A DNA stretch of 64,000 bases, taken from contig VCJN01003303.1 in NCBI GenBank assembly GCA_006384855.1, forward strand, positions 49,942 to 113,941. Reading direction: 5' to 3'. Every line of letters starts with the position of its first letter. Positions within the stretch are counted from its first letter, which is position 1. The notes below the pieces were generated by a model. The model was not told the DNA's origin. It saw only the letters and a program-made list of their open reading frames with translations, and ran no database searches. Both the position numbers and the translations under genes were made by a program. This DNA is from Tetraselmis striata (Eukaryota > Chlorophyta > Chlorodendrophyceae > Chlorodendrales > Chlorodendraceae). Shown piece by piece: positions 47,845 through 56,788 of this stretch.

Positions 47845-47904
47845 ATTGTCGTAGTGTCTCGGGAGAAAAAGGAAAAACTGTCTTGACAGGGTGAGGGTAT
47901 GCTC

Positions 47905-48699
47905 CTATCCCCCCCCCCAGCTGTGGAACACCGTGCCAGCAGCTGGCTCACACGCCTGGCTGACACGCCTCGCAGATCCACTCCTCGCTTGGGTCAACGT
48001 GAATGACTCCCGCTGGGACACAGGTCGTGTGCCATGGGTTGCCACACTTGTCACATACGACCATAGGGGCTGCCGCGCTGTCTTGCGTTCGGCCTCACGT
48101 CGCCGCGCCCCTGCCTCCTGCAGCCTACGCTGCCTAGCCTTGCTCATGATTTGGACACCCATGAACTGGCTTGTCTTGCCACGCCTCCGCTTCAGAAACA
48201 GCATCCTGAGCTCATGCAAGGCTGCGCCCTGCAAGTCGAGCTCTGCGGCATCGCGTTCCGACATGGCCTTAGTCAGGCGCAACTGAGCTGCGCGAACAAC
48301 TGCCTTCTCAGCCTCATCAGTCAGGCTCAGGGTGGCAACCCAGCCCTCCCAATTGCGCTGATGTGCATAGGCCACTGCGATGCGCAGCATGACTGACACT
48401 GAGGTGCTGGCACAGACATTGCCAATGGCCTGCAGCTGCTCCCCCTCAGTGCGGCCCAACTCGGTGCGGGTGTAAAGCCGTGGGTGCACATTCAAACACC
48501 TCTCCCTGATCCGAGCAGGGGTTGGCACATAGCGAGGCAGGTTGCTGCCTCGCACACGCAGCATGCCAGCGCCAGGCTGTCCAGTCGCATCCAGCACCCG
48601 CGTCACGGTGTCCGTCCTAGCAGGGAACTTAGGCAGAACCCTCATGGGCTGCCCATCCTCGTTGAGTCTCCTCATACGTGTGTGCGGCCTATCGTTGGT
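47905..48699 (-). pseudogene. Methyltransferase C-terminal part (motifs IX-X) and basic tail
   Basis: This frame continues the methyltransferase after the 990-bp insertion. It holds a target-recognition-like segment (RVLPKFPARTDTV, PTPARIRERCLNV), then GRTEGEQLQAIGNVCASTS. The QLQAIGN core fits C5-methyltransferase motifs IX/X, which close the AdoMet pocket. A basic, probably helical tail follows (LFLKRRRGKTS, KARQRRLQEAGARRREAERK). Near 48070 the natural reading appears to pass into another frame that encodes a PHD-like module; the frame annotated here runs on to 47905 without known motifs. Removing the insertion and one target copy joins it in frame to the upstream ORF. Confidence 0.7.
47948..48064 (-). 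pseudogene. PHD-finger-like module, shifted frame
   Basis: One frame over from the main frame, the minus strand reads APMVVCDKCGNPWHTTCVPA, then a short loop, then EEWICEACQPGV and a TGA at 47948-47950. The pattern C-x2-C-x4-H-x2-C-x18-C-x2-C, with Trp two residues before the last pair, is that of the second half of a PHD finger. The first Cys pair is not seen in any frame just upstream. PHD fingers read histone H3 tails; in an element this could guide integration, which is inference. Confidence 0.6.
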
Positions 48700-48734
48700 A
48701 AGGCTCCGCATCAAGAATCAATAAAAGATCGAAT

Positions 48735-49010
48735 CATGGTGCACCAGACAGATCGTGAATCGCACCAAGAATCAATATTTAGGCGCGGAATTTACTGGTG
48801 CACCGATATTTATTGGGCTGTAATATTCGGTGCACCGATATTTAGGCGCGGAATTTACTGGTGCACCGATATTAAGGTACCGGTATTTACTGGTGCACCG
48901 ATACTTCGGTGCCGACATTAACTGATGCACCAACATTTAACCGCATATTTTACCGATGCACCAATATTTATCTGCGTAATTGAATCAACGACTGGTGCAC
49001 CAAGAATCAA
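48735..49010. repeat. GGTGCACC palindrome array, block 1
   Basis: About eight units at a spacing of 31-39 bp. The typical form is GGTGCACCGATATTTA, then a variable GC-containing centre, then ATTTACT. Units vary (GATGCACC, CACCAAGAATCAA), so they are diverged tandem copies, not a CRISPR array. Block 2 lies at 49428-49660 in the same element. Confidence 0.8.
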
Positions 49011-49427
49011 CCGAGAATCAGCCACAGTGGGAGACATGTGTCATCGACGGCTTCGGTCGTGACGATGCTTAGAGAGGGTTGTACTCATTGATGATTCCCG
49101 CGGACGAAGGGGGAGGGCAGGGGCCGCAATCTTTTTCCCAAGTTGTATGGGATTGGTCCCATACATGCTTCTTAGTACTTAGCGCATCACACATGCTGCA
49201 GTAATGTGGTGTGCGTCCTGTCCACTTGATGCATGGATCAAAGTGTAATAATAATATGATGATGAAAGCCCATATGTAATAAAAACTCCTCGTACTTGTA
49301 CGAGTAATCATAATATGATGATGTTAATTGAGGCTCATTTTCATCGCATGAACTTGACACAATTTCCTTTCTTCCAGATTAACTTCAAATTCGCGGAGTA
49401 AAATCGATTAATACTGCATATATCACC

Positions 49428-49660
49428 TCTGGTGCACCAATATTTTCGCATAATTTTCTGGTGCACCAATATTTACACACGGAATTTACTGGTGCACCGA
49501 TATTTAGACACGGAATTTACTGGGGCACCGATATTTATGTGGTGGATTTACCGGTGCACCAATGTTTAGCAACCCAATTAAATCGATTAAAGATCGGATC
49601 AACTGGATCATGCACCAATTCTTGATCTTTTTTTTCCGTCATGCACCAATTCTTGATATT
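49428..49660. repeat. GGTGCACC palindrome array, block 2
   Basis: Further copies of the same unit (GGTGCACCAATATTTACAC, then GGAATTTACT), at least six, decaying to ATGCACCAATTCTTGAT near the right end of the TIR element. Confidence 0.8.
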
Positions 49661-49728
49661 TACCTCCTGAGGCTTGATGCGGAGCCCTAATCGTTGGTGG
49701 CTAACTGCAGCGCAAGCTTGCCACGCGA

Positions 49729-52700
49729 TTACTCGTCCACTATCTGGGCCAATGGCACTGGCGGGGGCCGATGGAACTCCCGCTCCACTGCGTCATAGTA
49801 GCTATTAGTGAACATGTTTGTCCACCAACAGGCTGTCCGCATAGTAGTGTCTCCACACAGGTGGGGCCAATGCACATTGGGGCGCCCAAACACTCGCCTC
49901 AGAAAGTCATAGGCTTGAGTGACTTCTGGGCTGCGCCTACCATCTGGCGCAGCGCACACATTCTCAATAATGTATCCGAACTGAGCTGGGGCTGAGGCCC
50001 ACTCAACAAAGCCTCTGCGCCTAGCCATGAGGTACTGCAAGTCCACCAGCATAGCTGCTACAGGCACGATGGTACCTGTCCGCGAGCCTGTTATGCCTAG
50101 CTGCATGCCCAGCGGCGATAGATGGCAGGGCGGTTCAAGTGTTACAAGGTCTACTTGGCCCATATAATCCAACGCTAACTCAGCGGTGAGCTGCGTGATG
50201 TCATGCCCCACAGCATCGCCTAGATCAAAGGCTCGCTGCATGACCTTGTCTGGCAAGCGCTCCGGCCATAGATCATGCATTAACTGCAGCTGCTTGCGCT
50301 CCTCATTCGCCTCAATGAGCTGCAAGTTCTCAAAGTGGACTCCCCCCTCAACCATCCTGAATGACACGGTGCCCATGCCAGAGTAGCCTGAGATGGCTCG
50401 CACCGCCCCTGCCTTGCCTCCTGCTGCATCAAGAGGAAAGACATAGCACTTGTTGGGGTCACAGTGCGGCAGCGCTCCGATGGCGTCCAAATCCGCCTGC
50501 GTGTAACCGCTCAACGGCAACTGTCTGCCCGCTTGCACTGCTGCTTGGCGTTGCTCATAGTACGGCGGCACTGGCCCCTCGCGTGCATAGGCGGTAGCGG
50601 TTGCGCCGTCACAGTCACCGATCCCCATGCAGCATGTGCCTATCCCATCACCTTGTTCTGTGCTGGTGGAGTGTGTGGCACCAAGAAAATCGAATACCGC
50701 ACTCCCCCCCCCCCCCCCCCCCCCAACACAGACCACTGGCTGCGGTGTTGGGACCACTTCGAGATGCAGACTCTCCACATCAGTGCCCAGAGTTCGGAAC
50801 GGCACCACTGCTTGCGGGCCGTGCAGGCCGCGCGCCACGTCCAGCAAGTAGCACGCAGTGCCATCGCTCAAGATAGTAAGGGATAGCGCTCGCACCACCG
50901 ACGTGTCCAGCAACACATCGGGGAGCGCAGGGTTGTCCAAGATCACCCAGCGCGGCCACGGTAGGCTGATCTCCCACGTTGTGCCACGGTTGAAGGTAAG
51001 TGGCAGTGGCTCCACAACCATGTCACACTGCGACACACCTGGCACGATGCCGCGCATGCGGACGTGGCCAATGCTGGGCTGAATGCCCTGCTCCTTGCAC
51101 AGTCTCTGGTAGAATGGGCGGCTGATGCCCGCGATGTCACAACCAGTGTCCACCAGCGCTGCGCTGATCGGCATGTCGGCTAGGTGCAGCGCCGTGTGCG
51201 CCATGTCAATCAGCGCTGTGCCCGGGCGATCAAAGCCGAGCTGCGCCTTGCGTGTGTAATACTCTGCCTGCTCCGCGCGGCGCTGCACCAAAGCTGCATC
51301 ATCCCGCGCAAGGTGCTGCCTCGCAGCGAGCGGCAACACGCGTAGTGTGATCACCTGACCACAAGGGTCGCCATTCGCGGCAGCCGTCGTCGCGGCGGTC
51401 GCTGCAGGCGCATCCGCGTCGGTGCTCAGGCTGTACGGCTGCGGCTGCGGCGGCCCAATGGGGGATGGCACATACGGGTCTAGGTGAATGCCCAACACGC
51501 TGCGCACGGCATGGCGTAACACGGCACTCATGTCTTGGTAGCGGAAATCAGTTAAAGTCAGCGGCGCTGACGCTAGCACACGCTTCACTGCTCGCGCTAA
51601 TGCGGCCTCACATGCGACATGATACTCGTCACGCCGATCAACATAGCCGTTCAACACCTCGGACAGTGCCGTTCGCCAACGGGTGGCCGCAGCAGCTGCT
51701 GCATTGCCACCTTCACACAACATCTTCATGTTGACGTTGGGGCAGGTCAGATGCTCTAAGGCATTGCGCCATGCATGCAGCAGCTGCTGCTGGCGCACAT
51801 CGAGCTGACTCCTGTCCATGACCTGCTCGTCAGACAGTGGCGGGCCAAACGACGCAGGCGCGCTGCCCGGCGTGCTGAAGTCCGGCTCAAAACCGCGCGG
51901 GCGATGTGCAAGTCGCTCCCGCGTCTCCGACCATCCTGGGCGCTCCATGCGTGCGCCTTGGTCGTTAGCAATTCCTGGGGGCAGCACCCGCGGGCGCCCA
52001 AGCCTTCGAGTGGCTGCAGGGGCCTGTGGTTGCACAGCGCTGGGCGGTGCAGCGGCAATGGCGGCGCGTGACTTGCGCCCCGAACGCCCCTTGACACCAT
52101 ACAGGAGGGTGCTCAGCCGCGCAGCAACTGCCTCACCACCGCAATGGCTGCCCTCTTCCTCAGCGGCATGCTCGACGGCTCGGATGGCCACCATAGTCGT
52201 GCCATCCTCCGTGCCAAGGTAGTAGGCGTCCTCCCATGACTCATGCTCGGGGCTCTCACCACCTGCTGCATGCATGACGGCGCCTTTGTGCTTGGGCTGG
52301 CGGCTGCGCCCATTGCGCTGCTTGCGGGAGTGCTTGCCCTCGCCATCTGGCTGCCCGTCGGCATGTGCATCACCAGCATGGGCTGCGCCCGGGGGCTGCT
52401 GCTTGTCCAGGTTCGGCTTCTGCAGCTTGGCAAGAAAGGCAGTGCGCCGCTGCAGGTCCATGGGGCGGTACGAAAGGCGCTTGCGCAGCCGCTGGTTGAG
52501 CGGCTGCGGGCACTGCGTGTAGGACGTGTGCCCTGCATCGGCCTTCTGGCAGTTGCAGCACTCGCTCCTGCGCGACTCCTCAGACTGGTATTGCTGCTGC
52601 CTACTGGCGCCGCCCCGCCACTGGGGTCCACTGCCTTGGCCAGCATGGGCATGCGCAGCATGGCTCTCCTCGGGCGACTCATAACCGGCGTGGGTGGCAT

Positions 52701-53517
52701 GTCCCGCCGCCGCCCGCCCCTCACGGGCGTTCTGCAACACCTTGCGGTCACGCGCACGCAGCGGGCATGATCGCTGCGCATGGTAGGGGTCGGGGATGTG
52801 CAGAGCAGCACACTCTTCACAGCGTGGCCGAAACTGTCCGTTTACATTGCGGCCCTCACGCCCCTCTCTAACCTCTACGTCATAGGGTTGGGTACTAGAC
52901 AAAGCGGCACGCAACATGGTCCTATCGCTGTCGCCTGCCATGTGCGCAACACGCTCCAGCGCCAGCGCGTCATCTGCCTCGCTCTCGCGTTGCTCTTGCT
53001 CGATCTCCTCGACTATGCGCGTCATGTGGCCTATGCGGTCCACACAGCGGTCGCGAGAGAGCTGACTCAGCGTGCACCCTGTCTCGAGGTCCAGGCGGTC
53101 CTCTACTAGCCTCTGCCTGCGGATGCGCAAGGCAGGCACGGAGGCCCAAGGCTCCAGCACTCGGCTAAGGAAGCGGCGGTTCAGATCATGCGTCGTGCTG
53201 GTCCTGACTTTCGCATGCGCGCGGTGCATCCTCGCGGCAAGCGTCGCTGGCCGCTCCATGAAGCCGTCGTGCGTAAGGCTGGTCCATAGGCGCTCGTGTA
53301 CATCCAGCGCGGTGACCTTAGACATTTCTGCCTTGAAGGTGTCCAGCTGCACCTTGTATGCAGCATCTCGCGATGCTGCATAGATGCGCTCCTCTGCTGC
53401 ACGTGCTGACGCAGGCGTCTCAGGGGGTGTGTAGGCGACCTCCGAGCCATCGTTGTCACCGCCCTCGTCTCCATCACGAGCGACGACCTCGCGCCGCCCA
53501 CGGGCAGCCGCCAGCAT
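49729..53517 (-). CDS. Gag-like / aspartic protease / C5 DNA methyltransferase polyprotein (N-terminal part)
   Basis: An open frame of about 1,260 codons from the ATG at 53515-53517. In order: an acidic and helical Gag-like region; a knuckle-like CEECAALHIPDPYHAQRSC near 52810 and CCNCQKADAGHTSYTQC (C-x2-C-x6-H-x5-C) near 52530; a Lys/Arg-rich linker; a retropepsin-like domain with ALVDTGCDIAGISRPFY near 51150; a Gly run coded by a poly-G tract near 50713; and a C5-cytosine methyltransferase. Methyltransferase motifs seen are I (ISGYSGMGTVSF, about 50345-50400), IV with the catalytic Cys (LEPPCHLSPLG, Cys codon 50125-50127), VI (IIENVC, about 49960-49978) and an MRTACWWTN motif VIII-like segment. 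The frame stops at 49729-49731, about 40 bp before the TIR insertion; motifs IX-X lie beyond it. Active-site residues are present. Confidence 0.85.
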   Translation of the reverse strand: MLAAARGRREVVARDGDEGGDNDGSEVAYTPPETPASARAAEERIYAASRDAAYKVQLDTFKAEMSKVTALDVHERLWTSLTHDGFMERPATLAARMHRAHAKVRTSTTHDLNRRFLSRVLEPWASVPALRIRRQRLVEDRLDLETGCTLSQLSRDRCVDRIGHMTRIVEEIEQEQRESEADDALALERVAHMAGDSDRTMLRAALSSTQPYDVEVREGREGRNVNGQFRPRCEECAALHIPDPYHAQRSCPLRARDRKVLQNAREGRAAAGHATHAGYESPEESHAAHAHAGQGSGPQWRGGASRQQQYQSEESRRSECCNCQKADAGHTSYTQCPQPLNQRLRKRLSYRPMDLQRRTAFLAKLQKPNLDKQQPPGAAHAGDAHADGQPDGEGKHSRKQRNGRSRQPKHKGAVMHAAGGESPEHESWEDAYYLGTEDGTTMVAIRAVEHAAEEEGSHCGGEAVAARLSTLLYGVKGRSGRKSRAAIAAAPPSAVQPQAPAATRRLGRPRVLPPGIANDQGARMERPGWSETRERLAHRPRGFEPDFSTPGSAPASFGPPLSDEQVMDRSQLDVRQQQLLHAWRNALEHLTCPNVNMKMLCEGGNAAAAAATRWRTALSEVLNGYVDRRDEYHVACEAALARAVKRVLASAPLTLTDFRYQDMSAVLRHAVRSVLGIHLDPYVPSPIGPPQPQPYSLSTDADAPAATAATTAAANGDPCGQVITLRVLPLAARQHLARDDAALVQRRAEQAEYYTRKAQLGFDRPGTALIDMAHTALHLADMPISAALVDTGCDIAGISRPFYQRLCKEQGIQPSIGHVRMRGIVPGVSQCDMVVEPLPLTFNRGTTWEISLPWPRWVILDNPALPDVLLDTSVVRALSLTILSDGTACYLLDVARGLHGPQAVVPFRTLGTDVESLHLEVVPTPQPVVCVGGGGGGGSAVFDFLGATHSTSTEQGDGIGTCCMGIGDCDGATATAYAREGPVPPYYEQRQAAVQAGRQLPLSGYTQADLDAIGALPHCDPNKCYVFPLDAAGGKAGAVRAISGYSGMGTVSFRMVEGGVHFENLQLIEANEERKQLQLMHDLWPERLPDKVMQRAFDLGDAVGHDITQLTAELALDYMGQVDLVTLEPPCHLSPLGMQLGITGSRTGTIVPVAAMLVDLQYLMARRRGFVEWASAPAQFGYIIENVCAAPDGRRSPEVTQAYDFLRRVFGRPNVHWPHLCGDTTMRTACWWTNMFTNSYYDAVEREFHRPPPVPLAQIVDE

Positions 53518-53531
53518 GTGGGCCCTCACAA

Positions 53532-54369
53532 TCCGGAAACCGGGTACGACGTCGCCGATAGTCCCTATCGCCTCCTACGAATGAGTTTGTGTCTCGCACG
53601 AATGTACGGCTGTCTCGCTCGCTCGTCAGTCTAACTCGACTGAGTGGCACGACAAAGCAAGGCAGCCCACTCGACACAACTAGCTCGCTGTGTACACTAC
53701 GCTCTCGACGCTCTCGTCACGCATGCTCACGATGCGCCATCAGGCATGTGAAAACATGAACACACGAGGGGGACCTCACGACAGTCACAATGTCCTTACA
53801 TGTGTTCTCGCAGCAAGAGAGGCGTCCACGCGTAGTCCAAAGGCAGGTCGCGCCTCAGGGAGCGTTCACGAGTCAGCAGAAAACACAAACTGGAAGCTGC
53901 GGGTGGCGCCTTGCTGCTAACATAACTCGCTGGCTACGGGTGCTACTCGCTGCCCTCGGCTCAACAACTGTCAATAATTATGTAATAATATCGTGCATAC
54001 TACTACGAACGGATGGCTCTCCTGCACCGTAAGGCACGGAAGTGCCAGCTGTATCTTACGTTATCTACGACGGAAAGCACGGTGGAATACTACTATGGAA
54101 TACTAAGAAAAGTACTATGTCTTGGTCCTCACGCCGTGTCTTGCTCTCGCTCACGTGGATGATATGCTCGAGCTCCGTCTCCACACACATTTGGCAGCTC
54201 CAGATAAGAGTCAGAGCTTCCGTTGATATCGGACCGCCAGCTTGGCCATGGTCCCTCGCGATTGGTCCTACTGCATGACTGCGGCTGGTACACAATGGCC
54301 GCCATGCGAGTACATACGCTGCCGACTGTCTGAAAATACTGCCACGCTGATCACGCGTACGCGATGACA
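53532..54369 (-). repeat. A1 long direct repeat
   Basis: An 838-bp repeat equal to 47012-47844 apart from scattered substitutions and a few small indels. It presumably carries the promoter for the polyprotein that begins about 15 nt downstream. Confidence 0.9.
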
Positions 54370-55085
54370 TCACCGGTACAAGTAATGTTAAGATTCTAGT
54401 TTGACCGTTTGAGTGTTAGCTACCTGTACTCGCAGTAAACGCGTACCGCTTGGACTTCCCGGCGCTAGCGACACCATGTCCACCGCCGCTAGCACTGTGA
54501 GATTCAGATGTGACGCAAGTGTGCCCTACTGGTGACGAACGACGACAATACGGGGACGATACGGGACGGACGAGGGACGTGGATTTCATACCCAGTAGCG
54601 ACGACTATCGCGCGCGACCTGTAAAGTACTATATGAATTTCTCGTTTCGATAATTTCATCAAATTGATATGCGCACGCGGGCTCGCGTGTCGCGCGCCGA
54701 CGCGGAGTACCCCGGCTAAGTACAGGCGGCTGCACGTACTCGCTGCACATCGCTGCACATCGCTGACCCTGCGGTGTGCGGCGATGTGCGGCACGACGGG
54801 CGGAGGTGTGGGCGGATGTAGGTGGTACGGTAGGTGGTAGGCGGTAGGTGGTGTTCGTAGGTGCGCGTTTTAATGCAGCCGCCCTAACTGCTGATGATTG
54901 TGTAACGCCCCAGCACGCACATGAAGTACGGGGTCGCCTGCGGTCACCGCCGCTCACCGCTGAACCAAGCGCGGACAGCCGCGCACTCGCATTTGTGCTC
55001 CCTGCCGGTGGTGGGCTACATCCACCCCAACTCTCAAACCCCCCCCCCCCCCCCCCCCCCCCCGCGCGCGCGCGCGGCAGCAGGC
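54370..55085. other. Spacer with poly-C tract
   Basis: No gene recognised. A C-run at about 55040-55062 directly precedes a CG dinucleotide run and the ATG of the zinc-finger gene. Confidence 0.4.
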
Positions 55086-56703
55086 ATGCCGGGAGAGGGA
55101 TGGATATCGAGTGTGTCGAAGAATGGCGTGTACACATGCAAGCACTGCCACGGCATCGTGACGGGCAGTAGTGAAAGGACGGCGCGAGAGCGGCACTTCC
55201 GGAAATACCCGAACTGTAGCCACTCGTTGAAGCGTGCGGTTAAGTTGCACCGCAAGGCCGCCTTATTACAAGCAGCAGCAGCAGGGCGGCAGCAGCAACA
55301 GCAACAGCGGCAGGGGCGGCAGCGGGAGTAGCTGCAGCCGTCGGAAACGGCCCGCCGGCGCCGGTCTCGGAGGACGATGTGATGGGTGTGGGGGAGGACC
55401 CCGTTGGCGAAGATGGTATGGACATCGACGCGCCTGCGTGGCCGCCGGCGGACGTGGAAGCTGCCGATGAGGGGGTGATACGGAAAGGCGATCCCGGTGA
55501 CTTCTACATGAAGGTCATCGCCAAGAAGTTCCGGGGAGTATGGCACTACGGCGTGATAACCGGCGTCGTTACCGAGTGGGTGTTGGAGGACTACGGCGGG
55601 GCAACCCAGTGGCGCGCTGTTTACGAGGACGGTGACATTGTGGACCTTCTGCGTTCAGAGGTGAGTGGGCCCGGCCTGCGTGCTGGTGGCACCACTCAAC
55701 TGCGGTTGTATGGAATCACACGCACCCGCCCGGTCGGCGTGGCAGGTTGTGGAGGCTATGGCGGCTGCCCAGGAGCACCCCCATGTGGATGCGGACGGGG
55801 ATGCTCGCTTGGTAACCGTCCATGAAGGCGATGACTTGTCCAGTGAATCACTCACCTTGCCCTGCGTGCGTTCAACACAACCCGGCTGGCGGAGGCCAAG
55901 CAGAACACTGGCTGCCATGGCGTGTGCCATGTGCATGTGGTCCTGGGCTATGTCAGCATGGTCAACCTCTTCCCCCTTGCGCCGTTCCACCTGTTTTTTT
56001 TTGGCTTGGGAAGGGACTTCTGGAGGAAATTTGTCACCGTGCAGGGCCACATACATTGGATTCCGAGCTATGAAGCAGGAAGACCGGCGCCAGGCTTTAG
56101 TCCCGATAACTAAATTTTTTTCCGACACCTTTGGACGCGGGTTGCGCCCTTCGTTTGCGGTGTCCAAGAAGTCGAAAGGTAACCCCCCCCCCCCCCCCCG
56201 GGCGTGGGCGTGGGCGTGGGCGTGACGGCATTCCCCTCCATGACTGCAGGGTCAGGCAAGGTGACGGTGCAGTCCGGCTGGGTCATGGAGGATTGCTTGC
56301 ACCACATGGAAACGTTTTCCATTCTTAACGCCGGTCCGTTGTTCGAGGAGGCCCGGGTGAAGGCGATCATGACCGAGAAGGAGCTCGCGTCCCCAGCGGT
56401 CGTGCGTTCGGTGTCGCGACTGGCGGTGCTTGGGCACATGTACAAGCGTCTGCAAGGAGCTGCGTGGTTCGTCACGCGGTGGGGGTTGCAGAATGTGGTG
56501 ACGGAGGTGGACGCGCTCACCAGGGAGCGGAGGACTCGATACCCAGCTCGGCGCCAAGGCGCGGCGGCCGGGGCAGCGCGGCGCCAAGGCGCGGCGGCCG
56601 GGGCAGCGCGGCGCCAAGGCGAGTGGGATGGGTGGGGCAGCGGTTGCTACCGAGTGAGGCGTAGCATCGTTTGCAATAGCAACGCAGCCTTTCCGGTTGC
56701 ATA
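55086..56703 (+). CDS. Zinc-finger / Tudor-like / transposase-like protein, several exons, structure uncertain
   Basis: The ATG at 55086 opens GEGWISSVSKNGVYTCKHCH and a BED-like finger (CKHC...RHFRKYPNC). After a CAG-repeat region the frame changes to an Ala-rich linker, then FRGVWHYGVITGVVTEWVLE and WRAVYEDGDIVDLL, which resemble a Tudor-type chromatin-reader fold. A donor (CAGAG/GTGAGT) follows near 55660, with an acceptor near 55748. Later exons appear to hold GYVSMVNLFPLAPFHLFFFG and GWVMEDCLHHMETFSILNAG, which recall the core of CACTA-like transposases. The end is placed at 56703. The frame change in the CAG repeat is either a frameshift or an unrecognised intron. A DNA-transposon protein or a domesticated one is plausible but unproven. 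Confidence 0.4.
56551..56621. repeat. 30-bp tandem repeat, about 2.4 copies
   Basis: The unit beginning GCGCCAAGGCGCGGCGGCCG repeats exactly at 56551, 56581 and partly at 56611. In the plus frame it encodes the decapeptide RRQGAAAGAA. Confidence 0.85.
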
Positions 56704-56788
56704 GTGTGGCACCGCCTGGATGTAACCTACGCGCAAAGTGCAAGTGTTACACGTCCGTGTGCCCCACCCAATGACATTGCGCCCGACC

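Larger units (their letters stand above)
48700..49689. mobile_element. 990-bp TIR element inside the methyltransferase gene
   Basis: The ends are inverted repeats containing GGCTCCGCATCAAG (48702-48715 and the complement near 49673-49686). The element is flanked by the 9-bp direct repeat ATCGTTGGT (48691-48699 and 49690-49698). A 9-bp duplication is typical of Mutator-like elements. No transposase is encoded, so it is non-autonomous. It is AT-rich against its host and contains two arrays of a 31-32-bp repeat built around the palindrome GGTGCACC. Confidence 0.72.
46934..54369 (-). mobile_element. Split-repeat retroelement encoding protease and C5 DNA methyltransferase
   Basis: In sense (minus) order: A1 (54369-53532, 838 bp), polyprotein, B1 (about 47892-47845), A2 (47844-47012, 833 bp), about 35 bp spacer, B2 (about 46977-46934). 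A1 and A2 differ by only a scattering of changes. B1 and B2 share about 45 bp around AAGACAGTT...CTACGACA. Taken alone, A1/A2 look like LTRs, but the B1-A2-B2 arrangement matches PAT-type split direct repeats and the smaller recombinase elements here. The polyprotein has zinc knuckles, an aspartic protease, a methyltransferase and a PHD-like module. No reverse transcriptase, RNase H, integrase or recombinase is visible. No primer-binding site was recognised; the ATG lies about 15 nt after A1. A 990-bp TIR element interrupts it. Confidence 0.82.

Noticed and set aside
47540..47845. Gene of about 100 codons in the A repeats (also at 54065-54373)
   Set aside because: Present in both repeats only because they are duplicates; no recognised domain and no initiation context.
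48735..49660. CRISPR array
   Set aside because: Units are diverged, spacing varies without unique spacers, the context is eukaryotic and a TIR element encloses it.
50601..50886. Plus-strand proline-rich frames
   Set aside because: Poly-C antisense to the Gly run of the methyltransferase polyprotein.
47012..54369. Ordinary LTR retrotransposon with 835-bp LTRs
   Set aside because: No 4-6-bp target duplication, primer-binding site, RT or integrase was seen, and B segments flank A2. Kept as the main alternative.
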